DNA of 64,000 nt from positions 1,798,001 through 1,862,000 of the forward strand of contig NZ_RAPS01000001.1 in the NCBI RefSeq assembly GCF_003610255.1, in the 5' to 3' direction. A program made the position numbers and the translations under genes. Shown here piece by piece: positions 25,136 through 33,824 of the stretch. The notes under the pieces were generated by a model. The model was not told where the DNA came from, searched no databases, and saw only the letters and a program-made list of their open reading frames with translations. Each line of letters starts with the position of its first letter. The stretch's first letter is position 1. Origin of the DNA: Streptomyces sp. TLI_171. Its GTDB lineage: Bacteria; Actinomycetota; Actinomycetes; Streptomycetales; Streptomycetaceae.

Positions 25136-26194
25136 GTGACGCGGATCGCGGCAGTGAGCGGGGTACTCCCGGCGCACCGTTACCGGCAGCGGGAGTTGGC
25201 CGGGGCGGTGGCAGCGTTGCGCGCCGGGGCGGGGGGCCCCCGGGCGCTGGCGGAGCGGTTCTTCGCGGGGGCGGGGGTGGACTTCCGGCATCTGGCGTTC
25301 CCGCTGGAGCGGTACGGGGAGTTCGACGGGTTCGGGCGGGCCAATGACGGCTGGCTGGTGGCGGCTTCGGAGTTGGCGGAGCGGGCCGCGGTGCAGGCCC
25401 TGGACGCGGCGGGGGTGACCGCCGAGCAGGTGGACTTCGTCGTGTCGACGACGGTGACGGGGGTGGCCGCGCCGTCCCTGGAGGCCCGGTTGGCGGGGCG
25501 GCTCGGCCTGCGGCCGGACGTCCGGCGGGTACCGCTGTTCGGCCTGGGGTGTGCGGGCGGCGCGGCGGGGACGGCCACCGTGCACAACCTGTTGACGGGG
25601 CGTCCGGACGGGGTGGCGCTGCTGCTGGCGGCCGAGGTGTGTTCGCTGACGCTGCAGCGGGACGACACCTCGACGGCGAACCTGCTGGCCACGGCGCTGT
25701 TCGGGGACGGCGCGGGCGCGCTGCTCGCGGTCGGTGACGAGCATCCGGCGGCGGTCGGCGGCCCGGAGGTGGTGGCGACCCGGAGCCGGCTGTATCCGGG
25801 GACGGAGCGACTGCTCGGGTGGGAGGTCGGCGATTCGGGGTTCCGGATCCTGCTGGGCGCCGAACTCCCGGAGCTGGTGCGGCTGCACGTGGGCGAGGAG
25901 GTGGCCTCGTTCCTGGCGGCGCACGATCTGAAGCCGGGGGACGTGACGGCATGGGTCTGCCATCCCGGCGGGCCGCGGGTGTTGGACGCGCTGGGCGAGG
26001 AACTCGGGCTGCCGGCCGAGGCGTTGGCGCCGAGCCGGGAGTCGCTGGCGCGTTGCGGGAACCTGTCCTCGGCGTCGGTGCTGCACATCCTGCGCGATGT
26101 GGTGGCCCAAGGTCCGCCGCCGCCGGGCTCGTTCGGCCTGATGCTGGCGCTCGGGCCCGGTTTCGCCTCCGAACTCACCCTGCTGCGCTGGTAA
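25136..26194 (+). CDS. Type III polyketide synthase
   Basis: A 352-residue chalcone-synthase-fold enzyme with the full catalytic triad: C139 in LFGLGCAGG, H276 in WVCHPGGP and N309 in RCGNLSSAS. It should extend an acyl starter with malonyl-CoA and cyclise it to a resorcinol, pyrone or related phenol. The next two genes are an ICMT-like methyltransferase and an FAD monooxygenase. That order matches SrsA-SrsB-SrsC of Streptomyces griseus, which makes methylated phenolic lipids and quinones. The start may also be the ATG at 25124. The GTG at 25136 was preferred because it gives the usual N-terminus and sits at a leaderless distance from a -10 box. Confidence 0.9.
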   Translation: MTRIAAVSGVLPAHRYRQRELAGAVAALRAGAGGPRALAERFFAGAGVDFRHLAFPLERYGEFDGFGRANDGWLVAASELAERAAVQALDAAGVTAEQVDFVVSTTVTGVAAPSLEARLAGRLGLRPDVRRVPLFGLGCAGGAAGTATVHNLLTGRPDGVALLLAAEVCSLTLQRDDTSTANLLATALFGDGAGALLAVGDEHPAAVGGPEVVATRSRLYPGTERLLGWEVGDSGFRILLGAELPELVRLHVGEEVASFLAAHDLKPGDVTAWVCHPGGPRVLDALGEELGLPAEALAPSRESLARCGNLSSASVLHILRDVVAQGPPPPGSFGLMLALGPGFASELTLLRW

Positions 26195-26200
26195 TCGCCG

Positions 26201-26719
26201 ATGCTCGCCTACACCGTGTTGATCGTGCTGGTCGCCGTGGAGCGGCTGGCGGAGCTGGTGGTCGCCCGCCGGAACGCGGCCTGGAGTCTGGCCCGGGGCG
26301 GTGTGGAGTACGGGCAGCGGCACTATCCGCCGATGGTCGCGCTGCACACCGCGCTGCTGGCGGGCTGCCTGGTGGAGGTGTGGGGCGCCGACCGGCCGTT
26401 CCTGCCCGCGTTGGGCTGGCCGATGCTGGTGCTGGCGGTGGCCGCGCAGGGGCTGCGCTGGTGGTGCATCCGGGCCCTGGGGCCGCGCTGGAACACCCGG
26501 GTGATCGTGGTGCCGGGCCTGCCGCTGGTGGCGGGCGGGCCGTACCGGTGGCTGCGGCACCCCAACTACGTCGCGGTGGTGGTGGAGGGGTTCGCGCTGC
26601 CGCTGGTGCACACCGCGTGGGTGACGGCGCTCTGCTTCACGCTGCTGAACGCCTGGCTGCTGGTCACCCGGCTGCGCTGCGAGGAGCGGGCCCTGACGCT
26701 GTGTCGGGCCGCGGCGTGA
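26201..26719 (+). CDS. Isoprenylcysteine carboxyl methyltransferase-like membrane protein
   Basis: A 172-residue membrane protein of the ICMT family with about four hydrophobic helices. The conserved C-terminal motif is GGPYRWLRHPNYVAVVVEG followed by RCEERALT. In phenolic lipid operons, proteins of this family O-methylate the alkylresorcinol made by the type III PKS (SrsB role). It starts 6 bases after the PKS stop and overlaps the next gene by GTGA, so all three are co-expressed. SAM is the expected methyl donor. Confidence 0.85.
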   Translation: MLAYTVLIVLVAVERLAELVVARRNAAWSLARGGVEYGQRHYPPMVALHTALLAGCLVEVWGADRPFLPALGWPMLVLAVAAQGLRWWCIRALGPRWNTRVIVVPGLPLVAGGPYRWLRHPNYVAVVVEGFALPLVHTAWVTALCFTLLNAWLLVTRLRCEERALTLCRAAA

Positions 26720-27744
26720 TCGATCTGCTGGTGATCGGCGGCGGTCCGGCGGGGCTGGCCACCGCGATCCACGCGGCCCGGGCCGGCCTGTCCACCACGG
26801 TTCTGGAGCCGCGCCCCACCCCGGTGGACAAGGCGTGCGGCGAGGGTCTGATGCCCGGCGCGGTACGGGCACTGGACCGGTTGGGCGTCACCGTGGAGGG
26901 CCGCCCGTTCCACGGCATCCGCTACCTGCAGGCCGACGGCCCGCGCTCCGCCGAGGCCCGGTTCCGCGCCGGCCACGGCCTTGGTGTGCGGCGCACCGCC
27001 CTGCACGCCGCCCTCGCCGAGCGGGCCGAGCAGCTGGGGGTGCAGCGGCTGCCGGTGAAGGCGGGCGCGATCACCGGCGTGGAGCAGGGCCTCGCCGTCG
27101 GCGAGTTGATCTGTCGACATGTCGTCGCCGCGGACGGTCTGCACTCCCCGGTACGGCGCGCTCTCGGACTGCACCGCCCGGGCCCCGCGCGCCACCCGGC
27201 CCGGTACGGGCAGCGGCGGCACTTCGCGGTCCGCCCGTGGAGCGACCTGGTGGAGGTGTACTGGTCGCGGCACGCCGAGGCGTACGTGACCCCGGTCGCG
27301 GACGGGACGGTCGGGGTGGCGGTGCTCGGCACCGAGCGCCTCCCGTTCGATCAGCAACTGGGGCGCTTCCCACTGCTGCTGGAGCGCCTGGGGGATGCTC
27401 CGGGCGGCCCGGTCCGGGGTGCGGGCCCGCTGCGCCAGCGGGCGAGCGCCCGGGTGCACGGGCGGGTGCTGCTGGTCGGCGACGCCGCCGGGTACCTGGA
27501 CGCCCTCACCGGCGAGGGCATCGCCCTGGCGCTCGCCTCCGCCGAGGCCGCGGTCACGGCCCTCACCGCCGGCCGCCCGGACCGCTACGAGCCTGCCTGG
27601 CGTCGCGCCACCCGCAGCTACCGACTGCTCACCGCGGCCCTGTTGACCGCCCGCCACCACCCGGCCGTGGGCCCGCGGATCGTCCCCCTGGCCGCAGCGC
27701 TGCCGCCGGTCTTCCACGCCGCCGTCAATCTCCTGGCCCACTGA
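26716..27744 (+). CDS. FAD-dependent monooxygenase (geranylgeranyl-reductase/SrsC-like)
   Basis: A 342-residue flavoprotein with the dinucleotide motif VIGGGPAGLATAIHAARAG at the N-terminus. CGEGLMPGAVRAL and the FAD ribityl-binding GDAAGYLDALTGEGIALAL also appear. The best functional guess is hydroxylation of the phenolic lipid ring to a quinone precursor, as for SrsC. The family also contains geranylgeranyl reductases, which would fit the neighbouring prenyltransferase. Its GTG start overlaps the stop of the methyltransferase gene. Confidence 0.82.
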   Translation: MIDLLVIGGGPAGLATAIHAARAGLSTTVLEPRPTPVDKACGEGLMPGAVRALDRLGVTVEGRPFHGIRYLQADGPRSAEARFRAGHGLGVRRTALHAALAERAEQLGVQRLPVKAGAITGVEQGLAVGELICRHVVAADGLHSPVRRALGLHRPGPARHPARYGQRRHFAVRPWSDLVEVYWSRHAEAYVTPVADGTVGVAVLGTERLPFDQQLGRFPLLLERLGDAPGGPVRGAGPLRQRASARVHGRVLLVGDAAGYLDALTGEGIALALASAEAAVTALTAGRPDRYEPAWRRATRSYRLLTAALLTARHHPAVGPRIVPLAAALPPVFHAAVNLLAH

Positions 27745-27766
27745 CCCGCCCCGACCCGACCCGCCG

Positions 27767-29161
27767 TCAGCGTGCGGGTGCGCCGACGCGCTCGGTCAGG
27801 AGCATCGGCTGCGGGCCGGGTGAGAGGACGAGGCGGGGCGCCGGCCGGACCGGGGCCGCCGTTGCGGGCCGCAGTCGCCAGCGGCGCGCGATGCTCGCCA
27901 GCGCCAAGGTCGCCTCCACGGCGCCGAACCGGTCGCCCAGGCACTTGGTCGCTCCAGCGCCGAAGGGCAGGTACGCCTCGCGGGGCACGGCGTCGGCGGC
28001 GAACCGGTCCGGGTCGAAGCGGGTCGGGTCCGGGAAGAGCTCGGGGCGGCGCTGCAGGAGGTAGAGGCAGCAGACCACCAGGGCCCCGGCCGGGAGCCGG
28101 ACGCCGCCGAGTTCGGTCGGGCGGGTGGTGCTGCGGCTGATCGCCCAGGCGGGCGGCCGCAGCCGCAGGGTCTCGTCGATCACCCGGGCGGCGTACGGGA
28201 GTTGGGGAAGGTCGTCCCAGCCGGCGGCGGCCGTACCCGCGCCGAGGGCGTCCAGCTCGGCGTGCAACTTCCGTTCCACTTCCGGATGTTCGGCGACCAG
28301 GCGGAGGGCCCAGGCCAACGCCGAGGAGGTGGTCTCGGCGCCCGCGAGCACCAGGGTGGCGACCTGGTCGGCGAGTTCGCGTTCGTCGAGCGGCTGCCCG
28401 TCCTCGTCCCGGGCGGCGATCAGCAGCGAGAGCACGTCGCCGCGGTCGATGCCGCGGGCCCGGTAGTCGGCGATGATCTCGGCCACGCCCGTGTGCCAGG
28501 CGTGGAGAGCCTGCCGGTAGGTGCGGCGCGAGCGGGTCGGCAGCAGGTCCGCGCCGGGCAGCACCACGCGCAGGTAGAGGCCGCGCAGCAGCACGTCCAG
28601 CGCGTCGCGCAGCCGCTCGGCGGCGGGCGCGTCCAGCGCGGAGGAGAACAGGGTGCGGACGGCGACGGCGGTGGTGAGCCGGAAGGCCTGGCGGGTGACG
28701 TCGACGGTCTGCCCGGGCCGCCAGTGCGCGGCGAGTTGCTCGATCTCGGCGGTCATCGCCGCCGCGTAGTGCGGCAACAGGGCGCGCCGGAAGGCGGGTT
28801 GCACGATCCGGCGGAGCCGCCGGTGGTCGGCGTGCGGGCAGGAGGCGAGCCCGTTGCCGAGGAAGGCGCGGATCTTCCCGTAGAGCGGCCCGGTGCGGTC
28901 GAACGTGGCGCGGTCGGTGAGTACGCGGTGTGTCGACTCCGGTCCGCTGACCACGTACAGCTCGCGCGGACCGACCCGGATCCGGACCGGGTCGCCGTGC
29001 GCGGGGAGGGTGTCGAGGAAGGCGAGCGGGCGGGACAGCATCGCCGGCAGGTGGCCGAGCAGCGGCAGACCGCCGGGCACGGTGACGGCAGCAGCGGGAC
29101 GGGCGAGCGGATCCGGGCGCACCGGCCCGGCGGTCGGCGAGGACTCCCGGCTTGCGCACAC
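27767..29161 (-). CDS. Cytochrome P450
   Basis: A 464-residue soluble P450. The I-helix oxygen-activation motif is AGAETTS, the ExxR motif is ETLRLRPPAW and the heme loop is PFGAGATKCLGDRFG with the axial Cys. The N-terminus is Pro-rich without a membrane anchor. The sequence style recalls terpenoid oxygenases such as pentalenene oxygenase. It is convergent with the PKS operon and divergent from the Nudix-like/cyclase-like operon, so it could act on either product. Redox partners are not encoded beside it. Confidence 0.9.
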   Translation of the reverse strand: MCASRESSPTAGPVRPDPLARPAAAVTVPGGLPLLGHLPAMLSRPLAFLDTLPAHGDPVRIRVGPRELYVVSGPESTHRVLTDRATFDRTGPLYGKIRAFLGNGLASCPHADHRRLRRIVQPAFRRALLPHYAAAMTAEIEQLAAHWRPGQTVDVTRQAFRLTTAVAVRTLFSSALDAPAAERLRDALDVLLRGLYLRVVLPGADLLPTRSRRTYRQALHAWHTGVAEIIADYRARGIDRGDVLSLLIAARDEDGQPLDERELADQVATLVLAGAETTSSALAWALRLVAEHPEVERKLHAELDALGAGTAAAGWDDLPQLPYAARVIDETLRLRPPAWAISRSTTRPTELGGVRLPAGALVVCCLYLLQRRPELFPDPTRFDPDRFAADAVPREAYLPFGAGATKCLGDRFGAVEATLALASIARRWRLRPATAAPVRPAPRLVLSPGPQPMLLTERVGAPAR

Positions 29162-29230
29162 GATTGCCTACGATACGTCACGGATCAACCACGATGTGCA
29201 ACAATCGTGCCGCATCCGGACGGTGATTCA

Positions 29231-29800
29231 GTGTCAGAGCGCGTTCCGAGCTCTGCCGCTCGCCCGGTTCCGGCCCTGCGACAGACGGGACTGCCCGTGC
29301 ACGCCTCCCCCGCGCCGGCGGACGACTCCGCCATCGCCGCGCCTCCCGGCCGGCTCCGCGTCGTGGACGCCGACGCCGGGCCGGTCGCCCCGCGCGGCGG
29401 GCCGGCCCCGAGCGCGCTGCTTCGGCGCCGGTCGGCGACGGTCTGCGTGGATCCGGCCGGTCGGGTGCTGCTGTACCGGCGCGCCGAGCGGGCCCGCGCC
29501 TACCCCGGGTGGTTCGACGTGCTGGCGGGCGCCGGGGTCCGCTCCGGGGAGTGCCGCCGGGCGGTGGAGTCCGCTTTCCCCGGGGCGGACTTGGCGGAGT
29601 GGTACCGCCGGGCGGACGACCCGTCCGGGGCGGGCCTCCTGGTGGTGCACCGGCTGCTCACCGACCGGCCGCCGCGGCCCGACCCGCGCGAGGTCGCCTG
29701 GTGCGGGTTCGTCGAGCCCGCGGAGCTGCTGGCCGGGAGTCACCGGCCGCTGGTCCCGGCCGGATTGGACGCCGTCCGCCGTCTCTTCCCCACCGGCTGA
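29231..29800 (+). CDS. Nudix-like protein with a degenerate catalytic box
   Basis: A 189-residue protein whose second half looks like a Nudix fold: SATVCVDPAGRVLLYRRAERARAYPGWFDVLAGAGVRSGE. In an active Nudix enzyme (or type 1 IPP isomerase) this is followed by RE-x2-EE-x-G. Here the sequence is CRRAVESAFPGADL and the catalytic glutamates are missing. The first 80 residues are low-complexity and Pro/Ala-rich, so the true start may lie further downstream than the GTG used. It directly precedes the squalene-cyclase-like gene (34-bp gap), probably as an operon. It may be a non-catalytic partner or a decaying enzyme. Confidence 0.65.
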   Translation: MSERVPSSAARPVPALRQTGLPVHASPAPADDSAIAAPPGRLRVVDADAGPVAPRGGPAPSALLRRRSATVCVDPAGRVLLYRRAERARAYPGWFDVLAGAGVRSGECRRAVESAFPGADLAEWYRRADDPSGAGLLVVHRLLTDRPPRPDPREVAWCGFVEPAELLAGSHRPLVPAGLDAVRRLFPTG

Positions 29801-29834
29801 CCTCTCGCTCCCGAACGGAAAGAGCGCACCCGCC

Positions 29835-31535
29835 ATGGCGATCGACTCCCCCGGCCCTGCCGGTCCCGGCCCACTGGCCACCGCCCGCGCCGGGCTGGCT
29901 TCCCGGCTCACCGCCGCCGTCGGGCCCGACGGGCTGCTGCACGCCCCGTGCGCGGGGCGGCTGTTGGAGACCGCCTTGGCCCTGCACCTGCTGACCGTCA
30001 CCGACACCGCACCCGCCCTGCGCGAGCGGCTGACCCGGTGGCTGCGACGCGGCCTGGCCCGGGGCGGCTCCGATCCGGCGCCGCGGGCGGGCTCCGCGCC
30101 CCGCCCGGACCGGACGCCCGGGGCCGACCCGACGCTCCGGGCCGACCCGGTGCAGCTGGCCGCCGCCCGCGCGGCGCTCGGCGAGCCGGTCGACGGGGCG
30201 TACGCGGTGGCTCAACTCCTGGTCGGATTCGAGCAGTCCGCCTCGGCCCGGACGCGGCTGACCCTCCGCATCCTGCTGGCCGAGCTCGGCGCCGGGCCGT
30301 TCCCCGCGCTGCCGGGCGGTTCGACCGCCTTCGACTCCGACGGCCGACCCGACTGCCAGGCCAGGGAGTTCGCCGCGCTGAGGGTGCTGCACGCGGCCGG
30401 CACCGGGACGGCCCGCCCGCTCGCCGAGGCCGACCGGCGCGCGCTGGCCGCGGCCGCCGAGCCGGGGCCGCCGCCGTACGCCAACCACCTGGTCCGACTG
30501 CTGGCCCTGCTGGCGCTGCGCCACCACCCCGAACACCTGCCGGCCGTCCGGGCCAGGGCCGCCGAGCTGGGCCGAGACCTGGCCCCGGACGGCGGACTCC
30601 CGTTCGTGACCGGCCTGGACGTCCTCGCCACCGCCACCGGCGGTGTCGCGCTGGCGGCCGCCGGTACTCCGACGGCCGCCCTGCGTCCGCTCGCCCGGGC
30701 ACTGGCGCGCCGTCAGAACGAGGACGGCGGGTGGGCGTTCACCCGGGGCGGCGCGGCGTCCGAGGTCGACAGCACGGCGTACGCCGTGGAGTTCCTGCGC
30801 GCCGTCACCGACCGGGTCCGCTCCGAGCCGCTGTCGGTGGCGCTCGCCGCGGGCGAGCAGTACCTGCTGGGGTGCCGGAACCAGGACGGCGGCTTCCGCG
30901 CCGCCGGGACCGGCGGCGGTTCCGAACCGGCCGTGACCGCGGGCGCGGTGAACGCGCTGGCCGGGAGCCCGGAGCACCGGCCGGTGGTGCGGGAGGCGGT
31001 CGGGTTCCTGGCCGAGCGGCAGCTCGCCGCTCGCGGCTTCGAGCGGTGCCGGAGCCTCGGCGAGGGCATGGCGATCTTCCGCTCGGTGCTCGCCTACGAG
31101 ACGCTGGAGCGCTTCGGGCCCGGCGGCGATCCGGTCGCCGTCACCGCGCTCGCCGCCCAGGCCCGCGCGCACGCCCTGGGGCGGCTGCTGGACACCCAGC
31201 GCCCCGACGGCGGCTGGGGGCACGCCCCGGGCGACCCGTCCGATCCGATCTCCACCGGCTACGCGCTGATCGCGCTCGGCCGCCACCCGGCCGGCCGCGG
31301 CCCGGCCCGCCGCGCCCTGCGCCACCTGCTGGCGCACCGGCGGCCCGACGGCTCCGTCCCGTCCCGCCCGGACCGGGCCGACCCGGGTCCGCTGGCGCAC
31401 GACGTGCCGCTGCTCGCCGACATCACCGCCCTGACGGCCCTGGGGCACGCCGCCCGGCTGTTCCCCGCCGACCTCCCGGCCCCCCGCGAGCACTCCCCGC
31501 AGCCGGGCCACCACGCCCTGTCGTACACCATCTGA
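29835..31535 (+). CDS. Squalene/terpene cyclase-like repeat protein lacking DxDD
   Basis: A 566-residue protein of the class II terpene cyclase/prenyltransferase repeat (alpha6-alpha6 barrel) type. QW-like repeats are visible as RRQNEDGGWAF (292-302), CRNQDGGFRA (347-356) and DTQRPDGGWGHA near 455. The catalytic DxDD acid of class II cyclases is replaced by EVDSTA (310-315). Either the protein uses another acid or it is not a protonating cyclase. The neighbouring P450 and Nudix-like genes are consistent with a terpenoid pathway. A linker of about 30 residues rich in Pro/Arg/Asp (79-105) separates an N-terminal segment. The substrate is unknown. Confidence 0.7.
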   Translation: MAIDSPGPAGPGPLATARAGLASRLTAAVGPDGLLHAPCAGRLLETALALHLLTVTDTAPALRERLTRWLRRGLARGGSDPAPRAGSAPRPDRTPGADPTLRADPVQLAAARAALGEPVDGAYAVAQLLVGFEQSASARTRLTLRILLAELGAGPFPALPGGSTAFDSDGRPDCQAREFAALRVLHAAGTGTARPLAEADRRALAAAAEPGPPPYANHLVRLLALLALRHHPEHLPAVRARAAELGRDLAPDGGLPFVTGLDVLATATGGVALAAAGTPTAALRPLARALARRQNEDGGWAFTRGGAASEVDSTAYAVEFLRAVTDRVRSEPLSVALAAGEQYLLGCRNQDGGFRAAGTGGGSEPAVTAGAVNALAGSPEHRPVVREAVGFLAERQLAARGFERCRSLGEGMAIFRSVLAYETLERFGPGGDPVAVTALAAQARAHALGRLLDTQRPDGGWGHAPGDPSDPISTGYALIALGRHPAGRGPARRALRHLLAHRRPDGSVPSRPDRADPGPLAHDVPLLADITALTALGHAARLFPADLPAPREHSPQPGHHALSYTI

Positions 31536-31579
31536 CCTGCACCGATGCCGGTCGGTCCGGGGCGCGGGACACTGGGGTT

Positions 31580-31858
31580 ATGAGCGAGTCCGGAGACATA
31601 TTCCACCCGCCGGTCGTGGTCCGCCCGCCGACCCGCGGGACGCGGCCGTACCGCCGGGTGGAGATCTACGGGCGGACGGTGGGGCGGGCGACCGCACCGG
31701 AGGACGTGGCCGAGTTCATCCGGCGCGCGGGCGTCGACGAGCCCGACCTGGACGACCCCGACCTGGTGGCCTGGCGCGGCGGCGACCGCACCGTGTGGGC
31801 CCACGAGCCGGGCACCGCGGAGGCGGATGCCGAGGAGCCGGAGGACGCCCCGTCGTAG
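31580..31858 (+). CDS. Small conserved hypothetical protein
   Basis: A 92-residue acidic protein starting MSESGDIFHPPVVVRPPTRG and ending in an Asp/Glu-rich tail. It has no Cys, no membrane segment and no recognised domain. Similar short proteins occur widely in streptomycetes as single genes. It stands alone 44 bases after the cyclase-like gene. The 170 bp after it hold no gene. Confidence 0.6.
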   Translation: MSESGDIFHPPVVVRPPTRGTRPYRRVEIYGRTVGRATAPEDVAEFIRRAGVDEPDLDDPDLVAWRGGDRTVWAHEPGTAEADAEEPEDAPS

Positions 31859-32029
31859 CGGGCTCCGCGCGGGCGCCGGACGCGCTGTCGGTGCGGGCCG
31901 GTGGGCCGTCCAGGGCAATGGGTTACCCCCTGTTGCGGAGCGGGCCCGCTCTGGAGTGGCCGGTTGGCGGGCGGCGGGAGTGGATGGGGGCAGCCGCCCT
32001 CCCCGCTGCGCCGACTCCCAGGAGCCGTG

Positions 32030-32878
32030 ATGCCCCGTACCCGCCGTGCCGCCGCCGCCGCGGTACTTTCCCTGTCCGCCCTCTCGGCCGCGGGCTGCGC
32101 GGCGGACCCGGGCCCGAGCGCCCCGCCCGCCGCCGGCTCCTCGCCGTCGGCCGCCACGCCGAGCAGCGCGAGCAGCCCGCCGGTGTCCGGGTTCGCGACC
32201 TCGGTCGGCACCAAGGTGTCGCTGGCCAACTCGGGCCGGCTCGGTCCGATCCTGGTGGACGCGCAGGGCCGCACGCTGTACCTGTACGGCGCCGACAACT
32301 CGGTGCACGCCAGCTGCCTGGACGAGTGCGCCAAGGCCTGGCCGCCGGTGACCACCCCGGGCTTCCCGCTGGCCGGCCCCGGCGTGGACGACGGGCTGCT
32401 GGGCGCGGCCGCCCTGCCGGACGGCACGGCGCAGGTGCTCTACAAGGGCCACCCGCTGTACCACTACACGGGCGACCGCGGCCCGGGCGAGGCCGCCGGG
32501 CACACCGTGGCGGACGCCCGCGGCACCTTCTACGCGGTGACCTCGCTGGGCGACCCGGTGGGCGTGGACATCGCCACCCTGCGCGGCGCGGGCGGCGCCG
32601 TTCCCGGCGCGTCGGCGAGCCCGGGCGCCTCCGCGAGCCCGGGCACCGACCCCGCCGGCCCGCTGATCCCCGCCGCCCCGGCCGGGTCCGCGACGCCGCC
32701 CGCGCCCGCCGCCGGCACCCCCGTCGCCCCGGCCACCCCCGCCGCTCCCGCGACGCCTGCCGCGCCCGCCGGCCCGGCCGACACGGGCGGCGGTGGCGGT
32801 GGCGGTGGCGCGCCGGCCGATCCGGTCGAGCCGGCGGACGGCGGCGCGGGCGGCGACGACGGTTCGCAGGACTACTGA
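32030..32878 (+). CDS. COG4315-type lipoprotein with Ala/Pro-rich tail
   Basis: A 282-residue secreted lipoprotein with a signal peptide and lipobox LSAAGC. Two copies of the secreted repeat of COG4315 (Lipoprotein_15) follow: GPILVDAQGRTLYLYGAD with CLDECAKAWPP, and AQVLYKGHPLYHYTGD. The paired Cys in the first repeat is conserved in the family. The last 100 residues are an Ala/Pro/Gly linker that could span the cell wall. AGGAG precedes the ATG. It is followed two bases later by a DUF6529 membrane protein, suggesting one envelope complex. A possible redox role is speculative. A second family member is at 45306-45881. Confidence 0.85.
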   Translation: MPRTRRAAAAAVLSLSALSAAGCAADPGPSAPPAAGSSPSAATPSSASSPPVSGFATSVGTKVSLANSGRLGPILVDAQGRTLYLYGADNSVHASCLDECAKAWPPVTTPGFPLAGPGVDDGLLGAAALPDGTAQVLYKGHPLYHYTGDRGPGEAAGHTVADARGTFYAVTSLGDPVGVDIATLRGAGGAVPGASASPGASASPGTDPAGPLIPAAPAGSATPPAPAAGTPVAPATPAAPATPAAPAGPADTGGGGGGGGAPADPVEPADGGAGGDDGSQDY

Positions 32879-32879
32879 G

Positions 32880-33422
32880 GTGCCCCGGTCGCGCTCCGCC
32901 GCACCATTGCTGCTGGCGATGCTGGCGCCGGTGGCGATCTCGCTCGGGCTGCTCTGGTTCGGGTGGGAGCACCTGCCCGACCCGGGGCGCTCGCTGTTCG
33001 GGGCGTCCGGCGAGGACGCGCTGCGGCTGAAGTCCTGGCTCGGCTCGGCGCTGTTCGGGCTGGCGCTGGCCCAGCTGGTGCTGGCGCTGGCGATGTACCG
33101 CGGCAGCGGGCAGCCGGCCCGCCGGGTGCGGACCTGGCACCGGGTGGGCGGCTGGCTGGCGTTCGCGCTGTCGCTGCCGATCGCCCAGCACTGCCTGCTG
33201 GCGTACGGGGTGCAGTTCACCGGCTGGCGGGTCGGCCTGCACTCAACCGCCGGCTGCTTCCTGTACGGGGCGTTCGCGGCGAAGGTGCTGCTGGTGCGGC
33301 ACGGGCGGCTGCCCGGCTGGGTGCTGCCGGTGGCGGGCGGGGCGCTGTTCTGCGCGATCGGGGTGCTGTGGTGGACGGCGGCGCTGTGGTTCCTGAACGG
33401 GTACGCCGTGCCCGGCTTCTGA
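32880..33422 (+). CDS. DUF6529-like membrane protein
   Basis: A 180-residue integral membrane protein with five hydrophobic segments and conserved His residues on or near helices (RTWHRVGGW, AQHCLLAYG, LHSTAGC). The spacing of His residues recalls di-heme cytochrome b561-like proteins, but heme binding is only inferred. Together with the COG4315 lipoprotein one base-pair step upstream it may form a membrane electron-transfer or cell-envelope unit. The GTG start follows GAG immediately after the previous stop. Confidence 0.75.
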   Translation: MPRSRSAAPLLLAMLAPVAISLGLLWFGWEHLPDPGRSLFGASGEDALRLKSWLGSALFGLALAQLVLALAMYRGSGQPARRVRTWHRVGGWLAFALSLPIAQHCLLAYGVQFTGWRVGLHSTAGCFLYGAFAAKVLLVRHGRLPGWVLPVAGGALFCAIGVLWWTAALWFLNGYAVPGF

Positions 33423-33592
33423 CGGTGCGACGGGGTCGCTGCGCGCCCCGGACGGCCCGGGCGCTGCGGTGGTGGGCGACCCCGTCCCGGTGTTCGAGTG
33501 GAGGCACTCGCGGTGGCCGCCCCTCGCCTCCGCGCGGCCGGGGCGGGCGCCCGCCTGGGCGTCCGAGCAGGATCCCCCCGGCGCCGGCACCC

Positions 33593-33661
33593 GTCCTGCA
33601 GTACTGGCGCAACGTCGACCGGGCCCTCGGCGACCGGGTCTCCGCCGTCGTGTCCCGCTGA
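33593..33661 (+). pseudogene. Remnant of a catalase 3' end
   Basis: The stretch VLQYWRNVDRALGDRVSAVVSR followed by TGA looks like the C-terminal end of monofunctional catalases (YWRNVDKDLGDR-type ending). Nothing upstream resembles the rest of a catalase, so only about 23 codons survive. The surrounding 33423-33779 region holds no intact gene and appears to be decayed sequence between the DUF6529 gene and the acyl-CoA operon. Confidence 0.45.
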
Positions 33662-33779
33662 CGCGCCGTCGGCCGCCGACTCCCGCCCGCCCGGGCGCCG
33701 GTTTCCGGGCGGGCGGAGTGCTGTGCGCCGCCCGGCCGTGCTGCCCGCCTCGTTGACAAGCGGGGGCTCGCGGATGATC

Positions 33780-33798
33780 CTAAGCAAGCGCTTAGTCA
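33780..33798. promoter_or_regulatory. TetR operator, copy 1 (in front of the APH-like/ACAD operon)
   Basis: CTAAGCAAGCGCTTAGTCA contains the inverted repeat CTAAGC-N4-GCTTAG. The same 19 bases occur in reverse orientation at 39148-39166 beside a TetR-type gene. It lies 27 bases before the start of the APH-like gene, where a repressor would block transcription. TTGACA at 33754-33759 lies about 20 bases upstream of the site and may be the -35 box. Confidence 0.8.
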
Positions 33799-33824
33799 GC
33801 CCGATTCTCTGCGAGGTGCCCCCG

